Origin: Paragordius varius
Taxonomy: Eukaryota; Nematomorpha
Reading direction: 5' to 3'
Length of the DNA stretch: 64,000 bases
Assembly (NCBI GenBank): GCA_964247055.1
Contig: OZ176050.1
Location: 12,772,001 to 12,836,000, forward strand
The translations under genes and the position numbers were made by a program. Positions within the stretch are counted from its first letter, which is position 1. Every line of letters begins with the position of its first letter. A model generated the notes under the pieces. That model had not been told where the DNA came from, did no database searches, and saw nothing but the letters and a program-made list of their open reading frames with translations. This document shows, piece after piece, positions 12,349-26,500 of the stretch.

Positions 12349-12535
12349 CTAAAATGAAGCCTGAAGGTAAATAAGTTCTTCATAGAGAGAGATAATGTAA
12401 AATGATTGTAAGTAGATAATTTATAATATTTTTAAAAGCTAGTGAATAAAATGCAATTGATTGTTGTGTTTAGAATTATCGTTTTAAATTGTAATAAGCC
12501 TTATATGTATGTTTATTAAATATATACACGGTTCA

Positions 12536-12811
12536 CACTTTATATTCACCCTTGAACAATTCAAATTCACCCTCGAACAATTTAAATTCATCCTAAAATA
12601 AATTATATGTATTTTAAGATTAAAAATTACCTATATTTATTTATTTACTTTAAAAAATATATATTTTGTTTGTAATTAAAATAATACTAAAAAAATAATA
12701 AACTAAGCCATAAAGATATACTTCGTATTAATAATAAGTTATATTAGTCCGAAAACGCATAATTTATTTTTAGGGTGAATTTGAATTGTTCAAGGGTGAA
12801 TTTGAATTATA
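12536..12811. repeat. family-A MITE copy 3, interrupted at right end
   Basis: Core and subrepeats match the family. The right terminus is cut at its internal TA by the family-B MITE at 12812-13063. Confidence 0.75.
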
Positions 12812-13063
12812 CAGTAATAATAGAAATACGGCAGACACAATTTTTTGTTCAAAAGACAACTATACTTTTTTTAAACCTTAATTTATCCTATAAAAAAGAT
12901 TTAATTACAATCGTAAAATACAGAATTGTGTTAACAATTTACATCCTTATTTCACACTTTGTCATTTAAAACTATGAGTTCTATTAAAAATAAGATTTAA
13001 AAAGTATGGTTATATTTTAGATTTGCCTTTATATTTTTACATTTACAATTTTAGTTTTTACTG
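12812..13063. repeat. family-B MITE copy 4, inserted in a family-A copy
   Basis: Starts CAGTAATAATAGAAATACGG and ends TTTTAGTTTTTACTG, flanked by TA on both sides. Sits in the right terminus of the family-A copy at 12536. Confidence 0.75.
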
Positions 13064-15204
13064 TAAAATAAGTTTTGTTTTAGATTTTAATCTCGAAGTA
13101 ATGAAAAAAACCAATGATATGTCTTTCCCGGTAATAATAAATAGGAAATCGTAAATTATGACAATTTTTGAGATGGACTCTATAAATATATTATATACTA
13201 TTTTCATCTTAATATATTATTTATTATGGAATGTTGCTTTATTAAAAACACCTCCAACAGGTAACATCTGAAAAAACTCCCAATTTAGTATCAATATAAA
13301 TTAGGGTATACAAACCCGTAATAGAAAAAGCATCAAATTAAAAAAAACGTATTTATTAACTATTCTTCTCTAAAAATTCAATCACCTTTTCAGAACCCTT
13401 GGATTAGCACCAGCTAACGTGTAAATCCAATATCATAAATTAAAATTTATGATTTTTTGCAAAATATTTTCTAATAAGTTATATAAAATCGCCAATATGA
13501 GCGATTTTGTCTTAATTTGGGAAAATGCTAAACTTATGCCAGAAAAATCATGACTTGTGATAATAATATATAAGAGTGTTTTAAAATTTGCTACCTTTTG
13601 AGGTAGTTTTGCTCAGAGCGATTTAAACTTATATGTATTAAAATGTATTTATAGTGTTGGGCCAATTAAAAAATAAGAATTATTTAGCTTTGGCGCATAT
13701 TTCATAATTATTTTTTTTAAAAAAAGTAAAATTGTAAAAAAATCCTCATCTCAAACTTTTTTCGCCGCCATTTTTTTCTTTAATTTTTTTTAAATCGCTA
13801 ATAAATAAGATAAACGTAGTTAAAAAATATAAATAATTAAATTATTTATTAATTTTAAAATCAGTTGCTTATTTCAATCGAGCTATCCCAAGTTTAGACT
13901 TTAGAAAAGAAACTGTAAAAAATAATGCTTGTTTTATCTAATGCAGGAAAATAATGTTTGATTAAATTTTATTAAAATAACTTTCAAAGTAGTTTTGATA
14001 AGATTGAGTCCTGGGAATCTTCACCCAATTGCAGGAAAAAGGTAAAAAGCATGAAATGTTAAGGGCGAATGATTATATCCATTCAAAAGTTTTAAGCTAT
14101 AATATTAGAAAAAATCTATAATATTTATAATTTAAAGATATTTACCATTGAGTTTGAATAACTTTAATAATGCATATAATCGTTGTTCTTCTTGGTACTT
14201 TATTTCAAAATTTTCTCTCAATTATCTATATAATTTACGTAAAATTTTAATTGTGTAGCAAAATTTCTTAATCATAACATATTGCCCACAAAAAATAACC
14301 TGTATTATATTTATAATATTCTGATAAAAAAATCTATCAGGATTATCATGAAGCTTTTGGTTTCGCCTCCTATATGTGATAAAAGAAACTTATTTACACT
14401 TTTTTGGTAAGTGCTCCATAGCAGAAAATGACAAAAATTGCTTAAATATATAATAAATCTTTTTTTGTGAAAGCGAATTTACCAAAAATATTAGTAAAAT
14501 ATATCAGAAACTACCTATAAAAGTAAAATAATATTTTCTGAAAAATATAATTTTTAGATGTAGGCTCCCGAATGATCAAAATTTTTCACTCTTCTAAAAT
14601 GGGCACATCTCTCAAAATCACGAAACTGATAATAATGTTAGATCTTATTGTGCGCTAATTATGCATTTATCACAAAAATGCAAATAATTTTTTTACTAAG
14701 CATTAGAAACACCATAATAATTTGATACATTTAATTAAAACATAGATTTCAGAACGCCCCGATATACGCTATATATAGTTTTTGAAACATTTTTAAAATG
14801 AGGCATTAAGATTTACCAAAATTTTTTCAAGATGTGCACAAAAGTTGCTGATTTTTAATATGGAACAGTTAACGTAAAACCAAAAGCACTGATTTGATAA
14901 CAATGTGACATCAGTGTGCTTTAATATAATCCCCGATTTTCTCTGGACCTTGCTAATCGATCCAACCGTTTTATATTAAATTAAAAAATATTTAGTTCTA
15001 TATGTTAAATAGTTTTTATGATTTTCTGTTAGTAATATTTGAATTTGGTTTCATACATATATATTAAAATATACATAAAATATAAATGTGTTTTCCATTA
15101 TATTATATATAATATTTTCAGTTTTACTCATATGTTGATATTCATGTCTCTTTTTCACATTGCGTCGTAAAGCGAGATGATGATTTAAATTTAAATCCCA
15201 GTTG

Positions 15205-16966
15205 ATGGATAATTTTGATTGGTTTAATACTTACACGAAAGGCTTTTTATGCGATGGTAGTGGAATTGAAATTCTAGATAGTCCGGATAGTTTTTATAAA
15301 CTTTTACAAGTATAATAATTTTTACTTAATTTAATAGGAAAAAGTTGTAACAGCCCAAAAACGAATTATATGGTCTTCACTTTATTTTGGTACTGGAAAA
15401 TTAGAAAAAGAATTAGTAATTTATTTAACTTATAAACACAGGCCGAACTTTTGATCGAAAAATGTCAAAGCGTGAAAGCCCAGCACATTAAAAATTTCAA
15501 TATGCTTTTCCTTCTCGATTATTTGCGAGGGTCTCGACCCGTCACAAACATTCATAAGCAAGTAAATGTGCAGAAAGATGATCCATCAACCTATCCCTTG
15601 TCCCCAGATATTAAACGTTTTACTCCAAGTTATTTGCGAAACAGCGAAGATTTACAAAAACAGATGCGGTACTCTTCGATCGTGGTCACTTTTCCAACTC
15701 TTTTAACAAATTCCACCATAACTAGTCGTGATTTATTGCTTCCGCTTATTAAACGCTATCCTGAAATGGCTAGTGTTTACCTGTACCAATCCCCAAAATT
15801 TAATTGTAAGATTTTAATGTTTAAATTTGCCAGATTTTATTTTTTTCCTTTTTAGATTTTATTTACGTAGTTTTAAAATTATTATCTCTAAATGCAAGAA
15901 TATTATAGGCATGAAATAGATGATACACTTAAATATTCGGGAAAAGTTACATGCAATATTAATTATACCTCATTATCTCTTTTGGTTTTTGGAAAACTCT
16001 TTATACATCTCTAAATAAATCCAAAATAAAATTTTTATCATCATTATTACATCTTTTTTTTGGATTCCTTTTTTTAAATTGGCAAAAGGTTTGTAAATGA
16101 TAGAGGATTAATATTTTGGCATATAATTTATTTTGTAGATGTATTAAACATCATTTAAAAACTCATCATAATAATTAGCTTAATGTTTTACATGCTGTTT
16201 TTATCGTTTTATTTTTTTCATAATAATAATAATATATTACATAATTTTTTTTATATTTATCTGAATTTCCTAATTTTTTTGATTTAATATAAAAAACTTT
16301 ATAAAAATATTGATTTAAATAAAGATAAGGTTAACCAGGTACTTATTTATCAAATTTTGACTGTTAACAGTGTTTTAAATATTTTTGGTTAAAACATAAT
16401 TTAATTTAGAAAATATATTTTAGTTTATATATATAGCCCAATAAATGTTATTATAAGGTTTCTCATTATTTTAAAATATATATTACAATTTACCATATCT
16501 AACAACACAGAAATAAATTATGTCTATTGGTATTATAATCAATTTCACAGTTATCTTTTTTTTGTTTTTCAATATAAAATCAATTACATATTGTTACCTT
16601 TCTTAACCTTGTAATTAGTATATTATATATTTGCATTATTAAACAACATAATTATAAATTCCATATTAATTTTTCAAATTACGACTGGTTGTGTTTATTA
16701 AAATTGTTTAATTTTATAATTTCTGGAAAATAAAATAATAAAAAATGGCTACCTTATAGGTTTATGCCGCATAATATTTAATTTTCAATAAATCAAATAT
16801 TTTAAAAATTTTATAAGCTTTCTAATGTACTATATTGAGATTGGGCCTATTTTTAGAGTTTTATTTTATATTTTTTATTTTTATGGAAATGAAAGGAAAA
16901 ACAAAAAAATAAAATCAATCATATATTATAAAAAAGATTTTTTTATAGGTTATTATTTTAAACATT

Positions 16967-17006
<40 letters not shown>

Positions 17007-17497
17007 CATTAATATTACCTTATAAATTATATATTAATATGGTACGGTACGACGCACACCTGATTTCATAAGGTGGTATTTAGTTGTTTTTAAAAATAGG
17101 TAATAAATAATACATAATAGATAAGCTTTTAAGCTAAATTTTATTATTTTATTTAAAAATAGTTTAAAAATCTTTAATCTTTTTTTCCAATATAAAAATT
17201 TATATATGGCGCATATTTTTATAAAATTTGTAAAGATTTAAAATATTAACTTTTTAAAAATCTAAAGATAAATTTTCATTTCGTTTATATTATCGATAAT
17301 CAGGAAACAGGTAAATATAGGAAAAATATTTAAGATAGAAAACACTTAAAAATTAATAAATTTAAAGTTAATATTGCTGTTTTAGCTGAGTCATAATATG
17401 ATGGCAAATTTATAATTATAATTGCCTTTTTAATTTCCCATTAGTAGATTAATAAATTTAATTTTAATTCTCATTATTGGGTAATATTTTTGAACCG

Positions 17498-17534
<37 letters not shown>

Positions 17535-20500
17535 ATAATTTTTTTGAAAAATTAGATACATTTGTTTCTAATAAATATTAAACAATGAATGTTTTCAGGT
17601 CAGTAGTTTAGTATGGCGCACTTGGATTAACAAAAAAAATGTAAAAAATATCCACGTTAAAAATTATAATAAAAGGGTGGGGTGGTGACCTTTGCCAATA
17701 TTTTTTTCGTTACAATAACGTATGGTATATAAATTAATCTGACCATAAAAGAAGTAAAAACTTGTTGTTAATTGAGAAATATGATATTTTTATACCAAAA
17801 GGCTATTCTAAACCACATCTTACTGTAAATTAAAATTGTCGAAAATATCGTTGTTTTTTTCCGATTTTACTTTAAAAGTAATGTTTGTTATACTATGTAT
17901 TAGGGTTTAAAAAATTGGTATACCCAGGATCAGTTAAGGAAATAGCGGGATTAAACCATGTCAAAGCTTACATATTTGACGATGACATCATTATATCTGG
18001 GTATTTAATTATTCATTCGATCATAATTTTTAAGTAATGTCTTTAATTCTTTATTTCATTACTTAAAATAATTTATATTTTAGATTAGTGTTAATTTGTT
18101 AATATATTCCTACATTAAATTTATTATCTAGAAGTTAATCATGTATTAATAAATGACCAGGTTATTGTGTTTTATTGATTTATAATTTAAAAGACAAATA
18201 GAAAAGACAAATTAATGTAAAATTGACTTCTCAATTATTATTTCAAAAATTACTTATTTCTAACATACAGTAAAAACTGAATTTAAACGGACAAAACGTA
18301 AAAATGTAAAGACAAATATATTTTTCTAAAAGACAACCATAGTTTTTCAAACCGAAATCAATCTAAATTAATCCTAGTAAATTACTTAATAATAAACCTA
18401 AAATATATAATTGATTATGTTACCAATATACATCTTTCATACCTTTGGAAATATAAAACAATGAGTTATTTATTAATTAATCAAGATTCAAAAAGGTATG
18501 GTTGTTTTTTACAAAAATTTGTCTTTATATGCTTACATTTTGTCCGTATATTTTCAATTTTTACTGTACTTATACATATGCATACATAGCGCCAATCTTA
18601 GTGAATCCTACTTTACAAACCGCCAAGATCGGTACATGTTAATCCGTTCCTGTGGTGCGCTGTGTGATCACATTGAAATATTTATTCGACTCCTTTGTAA
18701 GTATTCATCGTTTCGTTTATTACCTGATGACACGACGTTTGATATGCGGGCCCAAGCACGGAAAGATGGTCAACGAAAACGTCGAAAAACGCTAAGAGAT
18801 TTAACTGAAGATAATCATGAAAATGAGAGTGAAAATAGTGACAAGGAATTAACTTGTTCAAAGATGAGTATGGATAACGCTAAAAAGGAAAATGGAAATG
18901 GTGAAATATATTTGATTGCATACTTTTTATGCGCTGTAATATTTGTAGCTAGAGTATCTTAATATAACCTGGATTTAAATTTAGTTTGAGAATATCGTAG
19001 TTTTGGATAAAAAAACTTGGCTTTTAGAATCTAATAGATGAAATTGTGGGGAAGTCACCTTGCATATTTAAGCCGTTGGTTGTTTTTCGCTTCTTTATAA
19101 AATTTTTAATAATTAATCAAATGGTTTAGACATGGCAAATATATTGATAATTGTTTGATTTATAAGCTAATTGAGGCCAACAGATATTTTGCGTTTACTA
19201 TGACTAAAAAATACCCTTAGTTTCCCAATAAATTATACTATATAATCCATCTAATTTTAGCCTTTAACATAACCACTGAACTTTGTAAAATGTATTTTGC
19301 ATATATATAGTTTTAATTGAAAGTTTATGGGCTGAAAATGGATGTTAAAAAATTGAGTGTCAGCCGTTTCTAGATTCCCTTTTTAGCATAGTCATTACAA
19401 ATAGTTTCTTTTCAGGTTCGTAAAATATAAAATGGAGAGTTTTTCTATATTTTAACTCCAATCTACAAGTTACTAAAATTGTTAAAAAAATGGTTAATAT
19501 TTATTTAATTACCCTTGTTTATATATAAACATCGTTAATTTTTTTATATATCATTTTATGAAAGAGGCTATCAAAACTCCCTTATATCCAAATCGGACAA
19601 CGGATGATATTGATAACAAAAGAAGTGAACTTAACCGTTTATTTCGGCAAAAATATCAAGGGTACGTATCGCCATAAATTTTTATATAGTTAATAATGAT
19701 ATCCCTTATTTTTGTAAATTTTTTGAAATTCGCTGTATAAATAACTTATAGCAAATTTAATGCAGCAAAACATATATCATTTACAGTTTAAAGTCACCAT
19801 TAAACTATTCAAATTTAACCCTAAAATAAATTATGTTTTTCTACGATTAAAAACCTTATTTTTTAATATTTTTAAAATATGAAATTCTGTTTAAAATTAA
19901 TATAATGCTGAAAAAATAATAATGTCGTAAAAATATATTTCATATTGATAATGAGTTATATTAGTCCAAAAACACATAATTTATTTTTAGTTTGAAAATT
20001 TGAATTGTTCAAGTGTGAATTTATCGAGGTGAATTTGAATCGTAGGTATTATAATTTGATTTAGAACATATGATATTTAAAGTTTGATGTTATTCATTTA
20101 ATTATATGTCCATTTTTAACCTATTTTTTCTTTGTTTAAACACATATTTACCACTTAAAATTAACATTTATCTTAGTAAAAAATCGGAACTTTCTTTCAA
20201 ACTCCGTGAACATTTTGATGGCACACGGTTTGAACGTCAAATCCAATCCGAGATTGATGAGATGCGAAGACAAAACCGCAGGAAACGTCTTTCCAGCATT
20301 GATCTGAAAAAACGAAATAGGAGTCTTATAAATTTTTTTCGTGAAAGGTTTTTTTACCCTTTTTTGCTCAAAAGATAATAAATCTTATTGTTAAAATTCT
20401 TATCTATATTATATTGTAATTCTTATTATTTATTATGGTTTAAAGTTGCAAGTTACCGTAAACATAGTAGTTTGTAAGTATTTTGAAACGCTCCTCATAA

Positions 20501-23500
20501 AGCAAAAATAAATGTTATGAATTTATTTTTTAAATCTTTAAAATCATTATTTTTACATTATACTTTATTTTTTAGTTAATATTTTAATTTTATTTTTTAC
20601 GTTGGACTGTAGTAATCAAAAATTCACCCAATAAATTCATTTAATTTTAGCTGAATTATAATTGCAATAATAATAAAGTTTTATATTGCAAAAATTATTA
20701 TATACAAAATTTAATTCAAAAATCAATTTTAATAAGTTTTTATAGGAATATAGAGTGTTTTCATTAAAAATTATATTTTTTCATAAAGAAATCTTGGAGA
20801 TCGGGAACCATTGTTAGATAAATCTGAGGGGAAAAAACTGCCTGCTGACAACCAGCGTACACGACACAGTGCCATTGAAAATAAAAGTAACTCAGATATT
20901 ACAATCAGTGCGGCTTCCAAAATATTTCATAGCTTAAAAGGTTGAGATCAATTTTATATAGACTATATTCTTTTTTTAAAAAAATAACTAATACCTAAAT
21001 CAGGGGTGTCCAATACAAATGCCTTTGCAGGCTGCATTTGAAAAGATATATGTATAGATAAATATTTTATTAGATTTAAAGAAAACTAACAAAGATATAC
21101 GAAGACAAAAAAACTCTTTTTTTAACATTTTTTGATAGTTTGTAGCTAAAATTCGGTAAGACATTTATAGAAAATTTGTTGAAGGATCAATTTGGTTTAG
21201 AACAGCAGTTCTCAATGTAAGCGTCGCGAAATATTTGGACAGTTTAATTTAAAAATAAAACTAGAAACAAATGCAAAGATTTCGGGTGCGTATTATTGAG
21301 ATCTATCACTGATATGGAAAAGATATATCAAAAAATAGAGATATGAAGATCTTATTGATTGGGATTTTTATTATTTTACAATATATATTTAACATTTTTG
21401 TCTTGGATTTGTTTGAGAGGCGGGCGCAAGAATTTTTGTTTTCATTTTAGTGGGACGTGAACAAAAAAAGTGGGAACCACTGATTTAGAAAATATTTTTG
21501 CAAATTATGGAATTTTCTTTATATATCTATGATATTTGAATTCGCGGGCTAACATATTATTATGGAGAGAAGCATGTTGAACACCCCTGAAGTTTGTTGG
21601 CCCATACAAATATAAATTGGATGTATTTGGATTTATTAATAGTATCTAAATTAATTACGATAAATTACGATATTTAGAGTTTCTTTTCAAAGTTTTTGCT
21701 AGTAATCGGTAAAATTGCAACTTTAAAAATGATTAATGCACATTCAAATTTATGAGAATGAAGAATAAGTATATTATTAAAATTCATATAAATTTGATTA
21801 AATAATTTTTTTATAATATTATAAATTCACAATATATATATATATAGTAAAACCTTCAACTAAAATTACTAACCCCTTTTCAAATAACAACAATACTAAG
21901 GAAAAAACTAATGATACTAACAATACTCCATACAAATTTGCCAAAGTTAACCATTCTCCTCTGAACGCTACATCATTAGAAACACGTATATACCTTATAT
22001 ATATATTTGTGTTGAATTTGTATGTTATATTAGTTTACATAATTAAAAAATATATCACTAAGTAATCGCAAAAATTGTTTGTATTATACTATCTCAGCTC
22101 AATAACTTAATATTTATTAAAAAAATTTTTCAATAAAATATATTTGAAGGGTCTTTTATTTTGAAATTTGAGTGTAGATTAAATTTTATATGGCTGCATT
22201 ACAGTAAAATACAATTTTGGGTATATAATACGAAATTGATAGTCAAATAGTTTAGTTTTACTGTAAGATACCAACCCGCTTTAACCTGAGATTACTATTA
22301 AATAGAGGTTTCTTTTTATATAATTATTTGCATTTACAATTTAATTTTACATTATTTCACGGAATTTTTATAATAAATTTGTAATTATCTCAATTTACAT
22401 TATAAATATCCATATTATACAGATTCATCACCCCATAAACCAAAATTAGATACCATAATATATCCATTGATTCAAGCTAAACCGCATGGAAATATTGTAA
22501 CGGATTATTTAGCCATGAGCCAATTATTACGATCTATTCAAGCAGGAAGCAGGGTTTGGATTGCAACTGGTTATTTCAACTTGGTCCCTAGTTATGAAGA
22601 TATTTTACTCAATAGGTACTTTGCTTGCTTTAAATATTTCACTAATTTGCAAACGTTAAATTTTGATTTTATACGGGATGGATGTGTTGCTATATATATA
22701 TATATAGTCGAGATCAACTTTTTGCAATATTATTATAAATAAACCTGCGGTTTTTAGTAGTTATTGTTCAATTCTGTCAAAGTTGCATATTTATATTATA
22801 TAAGTAAGTTATTTGAGATAATTTTTATGTATAAAAAAAATAAATTTGCCCTTGAATGCATAAATGTAACGAGTTTCTAAAATAAGAGATGAAAAATATA
22901 ATATATATATATTTTATTTAATCGCATTGGTTAAATTTTCTACTATACAAGAATTCCCTGTTTTTAGCAAGTTTGAAAATTAATATCACCAAAATTTAGA
23001 GAAAAGTGAATATACATGAGGAAAGAGAAAATATATTAATTGTTAAATTTTGTTTTGAAAATTCAATTTTAAAAATTTAAGTTATTATGTTTATAAATAA
23101 TTTCTATTTAGTCGAAATATTTATATGTTATATAACTAAATTATTTGATTTGAAAACCATTTATAGAGATGCCGAAACTGATAATATTGAGTCCACATTA
23201 TTAAGCAAAACTAATTGTTTTACCCACAAAATTCTGTCCATTTTCTCTACTAGTCGAAAACAAGGCTTAAATCTTTTTTCTCCAATCAAGTTTATAATTA
23301 TATTTTTATGTAGATTTTACAAATTGCTTTTATTTATATAATTAAAATTATTTAATCTACAAGTTATACGATGATATATAAATATTAAAATATAACTAAC
23401 TTTTATTAAGCATGAGTCGTGAATTTATTTTAATTCAGACTCTTTTAAGATAATTTTTGTTGCATTTTTAAATATATATATATATATATATAGAATATCC

Positions 23501-26500
23501 CAAATCAAATATAGATAAATAATGATTTTATAGCTTTTTAAAAAATCATTATTTTATAAAAATACCCTAAATTATTTTTTACACATTTCAGGACATTTAT
23601 TTGTTAATCATTAATTATATGTATTTTATGTTTCCTAGATCATCTTTTGGTATGGATTATAAAGCACTGTATGCTACGAACATTCTTTTAGCGTCCCCTG
23701 AAGTAATTTATATATAAAATGTTTAAAATGTAAAAATAATTTATAAAATTTGTTAAACCAAAAAATATATAATTATATTTATCTAATACATATTTCTTTT
23801 TTTGCTCACCTTTACTCCTTAAAATTTTTTCAAAAACAAATAACAATAACTAATATATCAATTCGACACATAAAAGCAGATTATTTTAGATAGATTTCCT
23901 ATTTTTTACCTCTTTTTTGAATTTGACTTATATAAAACATTTACGAAGTATAAATTTTACTGTGTTGCCAATTTTCAACCATAATCCTTATTTTGTTCAT
24001 AAACAAAATATTAGATTTTATCAAAAATTCAATGATAAAAAATAGCTTTTTGCCTTTTATGTTTAAAACCCATGCAATTTAATTTTAATAATGTATATAT
24101 ATAAAGGCTAATGGATTCTTTGGTGGTCGAGGTTTCAAGAAATACGTTCCCTTCATATACCTGTATGCAGCAAAACTATTTTATGATAAAATCCGAGCCT
24201 ACACATCCACCCATTATCTCAATTATTACAATGCAACCTCATATGCCTCCTTGCCTAGTCAACAGCAATTACAGTAAAATATTTTAAAAATTCTCAAAAT
24301 CTAAAGAAAAAATATTTTTTGCCATAAAGGTGACCATATTTTCAACCATGATTTGTTTTAAACTTAATCTTTATGATAACAATTATGTAATACATATTAA
24401 ATAATTAAGGTTAAAGAATATGGTTGTCTCTTTATAAAAAATGCTTATCTTTTAATTTTCATCATTTATCTTTTTTTACCGACTGCACTTTAGTAAAGAT
24501 AATATATCACCATCAAATCCGTTTGGCGTTGGAACGGCCCTTTCAAACACCTCTCCTTCCAAAAATCCGATCAGCAAAGGATCTACCCGATTTAAATTTC
24601 CTGGGGGCGTAACGAATGTCGAACATAAAAGTAGTAATTCTTAGTTTTTGAAATTGCAAAAAACTTTAAATTGTTTTTGATTTTTAAAATATTTGTCTTT
24701 AATCATATTTTAGTAAAGCTAGCTTATGCGCAATATATGATGACATATTACTTAAGTTTATAATGTTAATTAGTAAGGAGTTATATATTTTATCCTATGA
24801 AATATGGTTTTGGAAAAATTTTTAAAACTGCTTTTTACTTCTTTTTAGGAAATTTTAATAATAGTTTTAAAATCTAGTTTATGTATTTATGAAATTAAAG
24901 GTGTGTCATCGAAATACTGTATACATTTATATAAAACAAGCTTATACGGTTAATAAGTAAATAGTAGTACAGTATTATAATGAATAGGGTTTACAAAGTT
25001 TTACTTATTTAAATAACTTCTAATCATATTTTTAAAGCTAGTCTTTATATAATTACATTAATGGTGTCGAAAAATCGTATATTGTTTTAATTATATGATT
25101 TAAATTACATTTTTCTAAAAACCGCTACACATTAAAAAAATAAAATGTTACCTTTTTATGCATACATATAATGTATTAGCTAATAAACCGGCAAAATGGC
25201 GCTTAGGATCTTCAACAAACCAATCACCAAAATCCCCTTCAAATTATATTGAGAGCGATTATGATTTATCTTTACATAAGGACGACCTTTCTTCTAACAA
25301 TAATCCATTGAACGATGATTTTGAATCATCAGAAATACGAAAAACCACTCAACATCAACAGGTAATACAGTAAAAATTATTTAAATTTTATAAGCAAAAC
25401 GGAAAAACTAAAACTTAATAGACAAATATAGTTTTTAATCCTTGACAGTTTTTCCATATAACCTAAATTACATCATTACGATTGTGATACATATTTAAGT
25501 GTTTTAATTTTTAAGATCCCTATTTCTTATTATTCAATAATTGGTCATAATAATTATAACCAAGGTTGAAAAAATATGATTGTCTTTATAAATCAAACTT
25601 TTTTATAATTTATATGTTGAACACAGCCAAATTTATCGCCTAAACCAGCTTCAAATATTTCAAATTTAACAAGTTCGACAACAAATTCATCAACTCAAAT
25701 AAAACTTTGGGAATATACGAAATTGCATTGGACGTATCATGCTAAAGGTTTATGGCTTTATGAACCGTTGGAAAGGTACCCTTGTTTCACTCTAGTGGGT
25801 TCATCTAATTTTGGTAATCATTTTTTATTATATACTTTTGAAGTTTTAGTTATTTGTTTTATCTTCTTATTTAGCTATTTAGCTGGAAATTCTGATTGGT
25901 TTTATGTTTCATGTTAGATAAAGTTTACTCATAATCAACCAAAAACCACGTTTAAATAAATTCGATTATTTGTGAATAATACACATTGATTTTATCGAAA
26001 TTAGTTATTGGAAATGGTTAAAAGTAATTATATGTACTTTGCTTTATATGAATAAATATTTGAACAAAAACCTGATAAAAAGTTTCTTTTAAGATCTTTC
26101 GGCAAAAAATTTTCTTATACCAGATATTTTATTCAATTTTATATATATATTCCAAAAATCTGGATTACAAAAAATTATAAAGAGAATTTACTTGAAATAG
26201 GTATTTTTAATTGTTTTTGTTCTCCTGCTTAGTCATATCTCTTGAGAATTGATTTATGTTAAAATTTCTTGGACCATTTTTGCTCAAAAACTTATTTATT
26301 GATTAAAAATTATCTTTTTTTGCTATAGTGCCAAATACTACTTTCATTTTTATAATTTGGAGCAAAAAAATAAATTTTTAACTTTTATTTGACAATAAGA
26401 AGTCTTTTCGATAAATTATGTCATAAATTTTATGTGAAAATTTTAATTTTAAAAATTTTAATGGCATGTTCATTCGCGATCATTGAACTATGATAAAAAT

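Larger units (their letters stand above)
12349..15204. other. intergenic region upstream of PGS1
   Basis: Divergent spacer between the minus-strand orphan gene and PGS1. A family-A MITE with a family-B MITE in its right end lies at 12536-13071. From 13072 to 15180 I see only AT-rich sequence without coding blocks. It should contain the PGS1 promoter and perhaps a missing first PGS1 exon. Confidence 0.55.

Noticed and set aside
12354-12366. ATGAAGCCTGAAG followed by GTAAAT as the first PGS1 exon
   Set aside because: Joining it to the acceptor at 15201 gives a stop within a few codons; the phases do not match.
13370-13430. Minus-strand peptide-like string LAGANPRVLK next to KVIEFLEKN in another frame
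   Set aside because: Too short, in two frames, with no flanking exons; noted only as a curiosity.
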